A stretch of DNA of 64,000 nucleotides from CAZTQN01 sp964615765. Its GTDB lineage: Bacteria > Planctomycetota > Phycisphaerae > Phycisphaerales > UBA1924. The position numbers and the translations under genes were made by a program. A model generated the notes under the pieces. That model did no database searches. It saw only the letters and a list, made by a program, of their open reading frames with translations, and had not been told where the DNA came from. Position 1 is the first letter of the stretch; every line of letters starts with the position of its first letter. The DNA lies in NCBI GenBank assembly GCA_964615765.1, contig CAZTQN010000010.1, positions 55,347 through 119,346 on the forward strand. Direction: 5' to 3'. Of this stretch, positions 58,379-64,000 are shown one piece after another.

Positions 58379-59887
58379 TCACTCGTCGAGCAGTTCGGCG
58401 AGCAGCCGCACGCCCCAGCCCGTCGAGCCCTTGGCGAAGCACCCGCTGTCGCTCTCCGCCACGTGCACGCCCGCGATGTCGATGTGGGCCCACGGCACGC
58501 TCTTGTCGACAAAGTGCGCCAGGAACGCGGCCCCCTGGATCGGGTGCGCCTTGCGGTTCGGGTTCGAGTTCACGATGTCCGCGATCGGGCTCTTCATCAT
58601 CTCGCGGTATTCGTCGTGCATCGGCAGCCGCCACCAGCGTTCGCCGCTGCGGTCCATCGCGCCCTGCAGCTTGCCGCGCAGCCCTTCGTCCTCGCAGAAC
58701 AGCCCCGCATACGTCGACCCGAGCGCGACGACCACGCCCCCGGTCAGCGTCGCCAGGTCGACGATGTACGCCGGCTTCTCCTTCTCGCACGCCCAGATCA
58801 GCGCGTCGGCCAGCACCAGCCGCCCCTCCGCGTCCGTGTTAGTCACCTCGACCGTCACGCCGTTGCGATACTCAAGCACGTCGTCCGGGCGGTACGCCTC
58901 ATCGCTGATCGAGTTTTCCGCCACCGCCAGCAGCGCCACGACCGGGCGGCTGGGCTTGATGACCGTCGCGATCGCGTGCATCGCGCCGAGCACGGCGCAC
59001 CCGCCGTCCTTGTCGCGCTTCATCCCGACCATCCCGTTGTTCACCTTCAACGACAACCCGCCGCTGTCGTAGGTCATGGTCTTGCCGACCAGCACCGCCG
59101 GCTTGCCGCGCCGGGCCGCGCCCTTGGCGGGCGTGTACTCAAGCCGCACCATGAGCGGGCGGTTCTCGCTCGCCTTGCCGACGTTGATCAGCCCCGTGAA
59201 CCGCTCGCGCTCGAGCGCGTCGCCCTCGAACACCGTGCACTTGAGCCCGGTCTTCCGAGCCAGCGCCTTGGCCTGGTCGGCGATGTACGCCGTGGTCGCG
59301 ACGTTCGGCGGCGTCTCGCTCAGCGAGCGGCAGAAGTTCGCGCTCTCCGCGATCCGCATCCCAACATCCACGCCCGCACGGAACTCGTCGCCGTCCACCG
59401 TGACGCTGAGGCTCGGCTTCTTGCCCCCGTCCCCGTTCTTGCCCGCCGTCGCCGTCCCCTTGAAGCGGACGAAGTTCCACGCGATCAGCCCCAGCCCCTC
59501 GCCGAAGCAGCGCCCGGCCCGCTCAAGGTCGATCTTGCTGTCCGCCAGCGCCGAGTGCAGCGCGATGCGGACGCGCTCTTCCTTGCACGCGGCGATCCGC
59601 CGCCCGATGTTCCCCGCCGCCGCCCGCAGCGAGCCCGGCTCGAACGACTCCCGCTTGCCGAGCCCGACGGCGATGATCCGCACCGCCTCCCCGCTCTTGT
59701 TGTCGCGCACGAGCACGTCGGTGATCTTGCCGCTCTCACCGCTGGCGCCCGGGCGGTCCAGGGCGGCGGCGATCGCGCCCCCGACATCCAAACGGCGCGT
59801 CTCCGCGTCGAGCTTCTTGTCGCTGAACACACCGACCACCACCGCGGTCGGTTCGATCTTGTTGACCAGACGCAGGGACTGGAACAT
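58379..59887 (-). CDS. pepA: leucyl aminopeptidase (M17)
   Basis: A 502-residue M17 metallo-aminopeptidase that removes N-terminal residues from peptides in the cytosol. The C-terminal catalytic domain has the two-metal and bicarbonate-site motifs: VLVGKTMTYDSGGLSLK, then MVGMKRDKDGGCAVLGAMHA, and the signature NTDAEGRLVLADALIWA. The Asp before SGGLSLK and the Asp/Glu of NTDAEGRL are the metal ligands. The N-terminal domain is variable. The start at ATG 59887 (MFQSLRLVNK) is chosen over an upstream GC-driven extension. It has the normal length. The esterase-like gene follows after 80 bases. Confidence 0.92.
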   Translation of the reverse strand: MFQSLRLVNKIEPTAVVVGVFSDKKLDAETRRLDVGGAIAAALDRPGASGESGKITDVLVRDNKSGEAVRIIAVGLGKRESFEPGSLRAAAGNIGRRIAACKEERVRIALHSALADSKIDLERAGRCFGEGLGLIAWNFVRFKGTATAGKNGDGGKKPSLSVTVDGDEFRAGVDVGMRIAESANFCRSLSETPPNVATTAYIADQAKALARKTGLKCTVFEGDALERERFTGLINVGKASENRPLMVRLEYTPAKGAARRGKPAVLVGKTMTYDSGGLSLKVNNGMVGMKRDKDGGCAVLGAMHAIATVIKPSRPVVALLAVAENSISDEAYRPDDVLEYRNGVTVEVTNTDAEGRLVLADALIWACEKEKPAYIVDLATLTGGVVVALGSTYAGLFCEDEGLRGKLQGAMDRSGERWWRLPMHDEYREMMKSPIADIVNSNPNRKAHPIQGAAFLAHFVDKSVPWAHIDIAGVHVAESDSGCFAKGSTGWGVRLLAELLDE

Positions 59888-59964
59888 CGCGCGCTCCGCT
59901 CCACGCCAGGCGGCCGGCCCCCCGCGCCCCATGCACGCGGCCCGGCCCCGGGCGAGCGGCGAGT

Positions 59965-60426
59965 CTACGCGGCTTTCCGCTCCGCCTCAGCCCGAAGCCG
60001 CGTCGGGCACGCGTTGTCCGTCAGGTGCTCCAGCGACCACCGCATCAAGTCCCGCCAGGTCACGATCCCCACCACCGCCCCCGCCTGATCCACCACCGGC
60101 AGGCACGACACGTGGTTGTTCAGGATCATCACCGCCGCGTCCCCCACCGGCGTCTCCGGGCTCACCGTGATCGGGTGCCGCGTCATGATCTGGTGCGCGT
60201 GCATCTTCAGACACGCCGCGTCCATCGCCCGCTCCGCCGCCTTCCCGATGAACGGCGACAGGTGCATCAGCAGGTCCCGGTCGGAGATCACCCCGACCAG
60301 CCGGCACTGCTCCAGCACCACCAGGTGGTGGAACTTGTGCCGCTCGAAGATCGTCCGGATCGCCTCCAGCGTGGTATCCATGCTCACGCTGATCACGTGC
60401 TTGGTCATCAGGCCGTCCAGCGTCAT
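59965..60426 (-). CDS. CBS-domain pair protein
   Basis: A 153-residue protein consisting of two CBS motifs (LMTKHVISVSMDTTLEAIRTIFERHKFHHLVVLEQCRLVGVISDRDLL and IMTRHPITVSPETPVGDAAVMILNNHVSCLPVVDQAGAVVGIVTWRDLM). These form one Bateman module that usually binds adenine nucleotides. There is no attached catalytic domain, so it is a stand-alone sensor. It lies 77 bases upstream of the leucyl aminopeptidase start on the same strand and is divergent from the HIT gene with 77 bases between starts. Confidence 0.88.
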   Translation of the reverse strand: MTLDGLMTKHVISVSMDTTLEAIRTIFERHKFHHLVVLEQCRLVGVISDRDLLMHLSPFIGKAAERAMDAACLKMHAHQIMTRHPITVSPETPVGDAAVMILNNHVSCLPVVDQAGAVVGIVTWRDLMRWSLEHLTDNACPTRLRAEAERKAA

Positions 60427-60503
60427 GGGCGGGGTCCTCCGGGTCGGGGCTCGATAGGCCCTCCTCGTATCGGCCAGCCCCGCCCGCCGCTAACCTGCGC
60501 TCG

Positions 60504-61169
60504 ATGTCGGACCCCGCGCCCGCCCCCAATCCGCCCCCCGCCGGCCCGGCCAAACGCGCCTTACCGGACGCTCCGCCCACTCCGCCCCCCCCACCGCCTC
60601 CACCCCCGCAGCCCACCCACCTCGGCCCGCCGGCGATCCAAGCCCCCTGGCGGCTGAGTTACCTTGAGTCCATGCCCGACGCTGCGGCGCCGGCGCCCGC
60701 CGCCGGCTCGCCGCTTACGTTCCTGCGGGCCGCGTGGCTCAATCCCGAGCGCGACCACGCCCACCGCGTCGTCGTCCGCTCCAGCACCGCGATCATCCTT
60801 CTCAACGCCTTCCCGTACAGCGCCGGGCACCTGCTCGTCGCGCTGGGCGACCCGCGCCCGACGCTGCTCGATTACACCGCCGAGCAGCGCGCCGATCTTT
60901 GGCGCCACGTCGACGCGGCGGCCGAGCTCGTCCAAGCCGCCTTCCAGCCCCAGGGCCTCAACATCGGTCTCAACCAGGGCCGCGCCGCCGGCGCCGGCGT
61001 GCCGGATCATCTCCACGTCCATCTCGTCCCGCGCTGGGGGGGCGACGTCAACTTCATGACCGTCGTCGGCCAAGTCCGCGTCATCCCCGCCGCCCTCGAC
61101 GCCACCTTCGACCGCTACCGCGCCGCCTGGACCCACCTGGCCCCGCGCTGGTCCCCGCTGCTCGGCTGA
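60504..61169 (+). CDS. HIT-family nucleotide hydrolase or phosphorylase
   Basis: A 221-residue protein. The first ~55 residues are a Pro-rich, disordered extension with a run of about nine prolines. The HIT domain follows: VVVRSSTAIILLNAFPYSAGHLLVALGDPRPTLLD, then LNIGLNQGRAAGAGVPDHLHVHLVPRWGGDVNFM with the catalytic HxHxH motif. The arrangement resembles the diadenosine tetraphosphate-hydrolysing subgroup in prokaryotes (AP4A hydrolase/phosphorylase type). The ATG at 60504 gives the Pro-rich start; an internal ATG after it (MPDAAAP) is an alternative that would remove it. Confidence 0.88.
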   Translation: MSDPAPAPNPPPAGPAKRALPDAPPTPPPPPPPPPQPTHLGPPAIQAPWRLSYLESMPDAAAPAPAAGSPLTFLRAAWLNPERDHAHRVVVRSSTAIILLNAFPYSAGHLLVALGDPRPTLLDYTAEQRADLWRHVDAAAELVQAAFQPQGLNIGLNQGRAAGAGVPDHLHVHLVPRWGGDVNFMTVVGQVRVIPAALDATFDRYRAAWTHLAPRWSPLLG

Positions 61170-61218
61170 CTCCCCGTTCCCGCCGCGCCTCCCCCCTGCC
61201 CCCTCCACGGAGCCCGCC

Positions 61219-61788
61219 ATGACCCACATGTCGCCGCACGGCAACTTCCCGCCACCCGCCGCCAACGCCCCGGGCGGCAAACGCGGCGTGCCCGTGCCCA
61301 TGGTCATCGCCATCGCGTGCACCGCGCTGGTCTGCGGCTGCCTCGGCGGCGGGGTCATCGGCGTGCTGCTCAACGTCGGGCAGGCCGTCAACACGCTCGC
61401 CCAAAGCCTCCAGCCCCGCGGCGTCATCGTCGCCGTGACCACGCCCCCAACGGTCAAGCTCAACGAAGAGTTCCAGATCCTCGTCGCCGTCACCGACACC
61501 TCGGCCCAGCCGCGCCAGATCCACAGCGTCGACCTCAAGGACACCCTCCTCGCCGGGCTCACGATCGTCAAGATCGACCCGCCCGCCAACCCCGCCGCCA
61601 CCGGCGTCGCGCTCCCGGGCTACACCAGCCACCAGGCCCGCCTGCCCATCGCCGCCGGCGGTACATCGACCATCACCATCACGCTCAAAGCCACCACCCC
61701 CGGCACCTTCGAGGGCGACATCGACGTCTACGTCGATACCGACATGACCTTCACGACCGAACGCCGCAGCATCACCGTCACGCCCTGA
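61219..61788 (+). CDS. membrane-anchored protein with a beta-sandwich domain, unknown function
   Basis: A 189-residue protein with a Pro/Gly-rich cytoplasmic start, one hydrophobic helix (VPMVIAIACTALVCGCLGGGVIGVLL, which contains a possible lipobox-like Cys), and an extracytoplasmic domain similar to DUF11/NPCBM-like beta-sandwiches (PPTVKLNEEFQILVAVTDTSAQPRQIHSVDLKDTLLAGLTIV ... GTSTITITLKATTPGTFEGDIDVYVD). Stalk-like or adhesive roles are possible but not shown. It is downstream of the HIT gene by about 50 bases on the same strand. Confidence 0.7.
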   Translation: MTHMSPHGNFPPPAANAPGGKRGVPVPMVIAIACTALVCGCLGGGVIGVLLNVGQAVNTLAQSLQPRGVIVAVTTPPTVKLNEEFQILVAVTDTSAQPRQIHSVDLKDTLLAGLTIVKIDPPANPAATGVALPGYTSHQARLPIAAGGTSTITITLKATTPGTFEGDIDVYVDTDMTFTTERRSITVTP

Positions 61789-61816
61789 GCAGCGCGCGGC
61801 CGGTCACCCGCGCTGC
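61789..61816. terminator. hairpin between convergent genes
   Basis: GCAGCGCG and CGCGCTGC form a perfect 8-bp stem with a 12-base loop. It fills almost the whole gap between the converging stops at 61788 and 61818. There is no T-tract on either side, so it is supported by position and symmetry only. Confidence 0.5.
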
Positions 61817-61817
61817 C

Positions 61818-62906
61818 TCAAGCCCGGTACGCCCACCCGAACGGCACGTACTCAAAGCCCACCCGCCCGTCCCGGTAGATGTCGATCAGCGCGTACCCGG
61901 ACTCCGTCGTCCCGTTCGGCCCGCCCCACCACCCGCCGCTCACGGCCCCGCTGCACACGTACGTCACGCCCTCGATGTCGATCCGCTCCACCTGGTGCAT
62001 GTGCCCGCTCAAGCACGCCCGCACGTTCCGGTGCGTGCGGAACAGGTCCGTCAGGATCGCGCCGTCGGCGTGCAGCACGCCCCGGTTGATCCGGTGATCG
62101 CCCCGCTGCATCTCCGGCTTGCGATACGCAAGCGCCGTCGCCGACACGATCGAGATGTGGCTCACCACCACGATCGGCGTCGACGTCGGCGTCTCGCGCA
62201 GCGTCCGCTTCAACCAGTCCATCTGCGCTTCGTCGCAGTACGCGATGTACCCGTCCGCGTTGTCCGGGTCGACCTGCGTGCTGTCCAGGATCACCAGCCG
62301 CACGCCGCCCACGTCGAAGGACGCGTACGGCGTCTCGCGCCCGACCATCTCGCACGCCCACGCCTTGCCCCAGCCCGACTCCGCCCCCGTCGTGCGGCTC
62401 TTGCCCTTGTTCCAGCCCCAGATGTCATGGTTGCCCAGCGTGTGATACACCGGCAGCGAGCACTCGTCGCGCAGCACCCGCTGCCACAACTCCCACTGCG
62501 CCCGCGTCCGGTCATGCTCGGCGGCGAACCCGTCCATGATCAGGTCGCCGCCGGTGACGATCACATCCGCCCGCTCGCTCCCGCGCCGGCTCTGCACATG
62601 CCGCAGGCACGCCGCCACCCCGTCGAACGCGCCGCGCTCGGGCTGAATGTGCGTGTCCGTCAGGTGCGCGATGCGGATGAGCCGCTCCGACCCACCGGCC
62701 CTGCCCGCCCGCGCGCCCTCGCCCGTCGCCGCACCCGCGCGGCCGCCCGCCTGACACCCGCCCAGCACTCCGCCCATCACGCCGCCCAGCCCGCCCACAC
62801 CCATCAGCCCGGCCAGCGCCCCCAGCCGCAGCGTGTCCCGCCGCGTCATCGCCGCCGAGTCTTGATCACGCGCGTCACGTTCACCGCGGGCAGTGCTGCG
62901 ATCCAT
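61818..62906 (-). CDS. Tat-exported calcineurin-like metallophosphoesterase
   Basis: A 362-residue protein. Residues ~20-50 carry a twin-arginine signal (TRRDTLRLGALAGLMG) and end at the lipobox-like LGGC. The ATG 57 bases further in (62849, MTRRDTLRLG) fits a Tat signal better and may be the real start. The phosphoesterase motifs are in order: HLTDTHIQ, VTGGDLIMDG, TLGNHDIWGW, VVVSHISIV and SGHMHQVE, giving the two-metal active site. The substrate is unknown; family members hydrolyse phospho-mono- or diesters. It is predicted to be lipid-anchored outside the cytoplasm. Confidence 0.88.
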   Translation of the reverse strand: MDRSTARGERDARDQDSAAMTRRDTLRLGALAGLMGVGGLGGVMGGVLGGCQAGGRAGAATGEGARAGRAGGSERLIRIAHLTDTHIQPERGAFDGVAACLRHVQSRRGSERADVIVTGGDLIMDGFAAEHDRTRAQWELWQRVLRDECSLPVYHTLGNHDIWGWNKGKSRTTGAESGWGKAWACEMVGRETPYASFDVGGVRLVILDSTQVDPDNADGYIAYCDEAQMDWLKRTLRETPTSTPIVVVSHISIVSATALAYRKPEMQRGDHRINRGVLHADGAILTDLFRTHRNVRACLSGHMHQVERIDIEGVTYVCSGAVSGGWWGGPNGTTESGYALIDIYRDGRVGFEYVPFGWAYRA

Positions 62907-63019
62907 CGTGGGCCTCCGGTTCAGAGCGCCACGATATCGCCCCGCCCCGCCACGCGGCACGCCGACGACTGTTCAATCTGCGCTAAGCCGCCCCGTCCAA
63001 GCCGCCCCACCCACCCGGG

Positions 63020-63670
63020 TCAGGCGAGAATCCGCCCGCGCTCCAGGTCGTCGAGTTCCCGCTCGAGGTTCGCCCGGGCCGGTTTTTCCAAGTCGCGCTT
63101 GAATAGCGCCGTCGAATAGATCGACGGCTTGTCGATCATCCGCTGCAGGAACGCCGTCCGCCCCGGGATGTACAGCTCATCGCTCGCGAACGCGAACTCC
63201 CGCCGGATCGCCGCACGGTACGCGTCGTACGCCGCCGCGCTCCCGCCCAGGATCGTCAGGTCGACATCCGCGACCAGCGCCGGATCACCCCGCGGCGGGC
63301 TGGTCGAATGCCGCGTCGCCGCGATGCACACCCGCACCCGCTCGCTGAACCCCGCCGGCGTCCCCAGCAGCCCCGCGATCATCGACGCCGCGTCCGCCGA
63401 GCGCTCCTCGTTGTCCGGCCGCTCCGGAAAGTACACGCAGTCGTGCATCCACAGGCTGAACTCGACCAGGTCCCGGTCGTCCGCCAGCCCGCGCACCTCG
63501 TCAAACGCCGCCAGCACCTGCGCGATGTGATCCAGGTTGTGATACGCCCGCGCCGGATGGCTGTAGAGATGCGTCAGCATCTCAAACGTCATGTCGTGCT
63601 CGCCGGATTTCCCGAACGCGCTGATCCGCGCACACAGCCCATTCCAGCGTTCGTGCAACCCCGCGCTCAT
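63020..63670 (-). CDS. HD-domain predicted metal-dependent phosphohydrolase
   Basis: A 216-residue helical protein of the COG4339-like group. The metal-binding residues are seen in RAYHNLDHIAQVLAAF (first His), then SLWMHDCVYFPERPDNEERSADAA (the HD pair) and VADVDLTILG (later Asp). These proteins are related to HD-type phosphohydrolases and phosphodiesterases, with unknown substrates. The ATG at 63670 (MSAGLHERWNGL) is chosen over an extension of 6 residues. The gene shares its strand with the phosphoesterase gene downstream, with 113 bases between them. Confidence 0.85.
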   Translation of the reverse strand: MSAGLHERWNGLCARISAFGKSGEHDMTFEMLTHLYSHPARAYHNLDHIAQVLAAFDEVRGLADDRDLVEFSLWMHDCVYFPERPDNEERSADAASMIAGLLGTPAGFSERVRVCIAATRHSTSPPRGDPALVADVDLTILGGSAAAYDAYRAAIRREFAFASDELYIPGRTAFLQRMIDKPSIYSTALFKRDLEKPARANLERELDDLERGRILA

Positions 63671-63721
63671 CAGACCGGCTCCGCGCACGGGCCCGCACGC
63701 CGCCCCACGCCCCCGCTGATG

Positions 63722-63915
63722 CTAACTCTCGAACGGCGGGTCTTCCCGGTCCGGCCCGCCGCCGTCCCGGTGGTTGTCGATCGGCCCGGTCTTCTTCCCG
63801 GGCGCAAACGGCACGACCTGCACGCGGAAGGGGTCCTGCCAGTCCCCGCCGCCCGCGCCACCGCTGGCACCACCACCACCGCCGCCGGGCCCGGGCCCGC
63901 CGAACCCCCCCCCCC
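63722..63915 (-). CDS. C-terminal end of an unidentified protein (5' truncated by unreliable sequence)
   Basis: On the minus strand a frame ends at TAG 63722-63724 and reads back through DWQDPFRVQVVPFAPGKK and TGPIDNHRDGGG to a Gly-rich stretch, ending PFES. The protein-like composition supports a real C-terminus. Upstream of about 63905 the sequence turns into long C/G runs and the frame cannot be trusted. The family is not recognised. Coordinates of the 5' edge are approximate. Confidence 0.5.
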
Positions 63916-64000
63916 CCCCCCCCCCCCCACCCCCGCCCCCCCCCCCCCGGCCGGGCGGGGGGGGGGCGGCCCCCGCGGCGCCCCGGGGCCCCCCCCGCCC
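63907..64000. other. homopolymer-rich, probably low-quality sequence end
   Basis: From about 63907 the sequence is nearly all C with a few A and G bases, then G runs and mixed C/G runs to the end. Such composition differs from every other part of the window and is typical of base-calling failure at a read or contig end. Confidence 0.8.

Noticed and set aside
56841..60426. Idea that the minus-strand genes from the CBS protein to the mutase form one defence-like operon
   Set aside because: Spacing and functions fit a loose glycan and housekeeping group. No effector, nuclease or NAD-depleting domain is present.
1..64000. CRISPR arrays, transposases, integrases, toxin-antitoxin or restriction systems
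   Set aside because: No direct-repeat/spacer pattern and no matching protein motifs were found. The heptameric tracts have no spacers.

Overview
The window looks like a chromosomal segment of a GC-rich planctomycete, most probably of the class Phycisphaerae. The clearest sign is a repeated C-terminal module, with the core TVQDIFDFLAAYFAG and a final Cys, on three secreted proteins; NCBI protein-family naming calls this type 'GC-type dockerin domain-anchored'. Other signs are many small zinc-ribbon membrane proteins (CxxCGYDL type), a VPxPS-type C-terminal sorting tail, an excisionase-like-HTH/receiver regulator and very high third-position GC. No transposase, integrase, phage module or CRISPR array was found. 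The last ~100 bases are long C and G runs and look like low-quality sequence at a contig edge.

Layout. 1-475: C-terminus of a secreted Ig-like/dockerin protein. 0.5-2.6 kb (minus): kynureninase-like enzyme, PgsA and tRNA-Ser(UGA). 2.7-4.2 kb: two membrane proteins, the second visibly poorer in GC. 4.2-8.9 kb (minus): methyltransferase, a short stand-alone NuoG, a ROK kinase and IspE. 8.9-16 kb: Nif3-like protein, a lipoprotein, a DUF5658-like membrane protein and a 1449-residue PQQ-type propeller protein. 16-20.9 kb: small conserved proteins, PyrE, two tandem LTxxQ-like periplasmic paralogues, TsaB and an ArfB-type rescue hydrolase that starts back-to-back with an outer-membrane barrel. 22-29 kb: HU-like protein, chemotaxis receptor, LOG-type hydrolase, zinc-ribbon proteins and a short UvrC. 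28.9-32.8 kb: an HTH-receiver protein, an HDOD/histidine-kinase fusion and a GAF-like protein, probably one signalling group. 32.8-39 kb (minus): two dockerin-tailed secreted proteins, one a large metzincin protease, and a formylglycine-enzyme-like secreted protein. 39-42 kb: NfeD-like/flotillin pair and a lipoprotein. 42-50 kb: Der GTPase with a long charged tail, PheT without its tRNA-binding insert, a LuxR-type regulator and IlvE. 50-60.4 kb (minus): hexose-phosphate mutase, thioredoxin-like protein, two paralogous glycosyltransferases, a degenerate esterase, leucyl aminopeptidase and a CBS protein. 60.5-64 kb: HIT protein, membrane protein, Tat-type phosphoesterase, HD protein and a truncated final gene.

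Working together. The mutase and glycosyltransferases suggest sugar-nucleotide supply and glycan assembly. The NfeD-like/flotillin pair suggests membrane-microdomain organisation. The receiver and kinase genes are a plausible cognate two-component pair. Most other genes are housekeeping genes scattered singly or in pairs, as is usual in this phylum.

The most unusual structural signal is a set of 7-bp-period repeats next to stop codons. In several tracts the repeat is GGGN4 on the sense strand of the upstream gene, which fits the G-quadruplex pattern. A 52-bp element containing a terminator hairpin is duplicated behind both dockerin-tailed genes.
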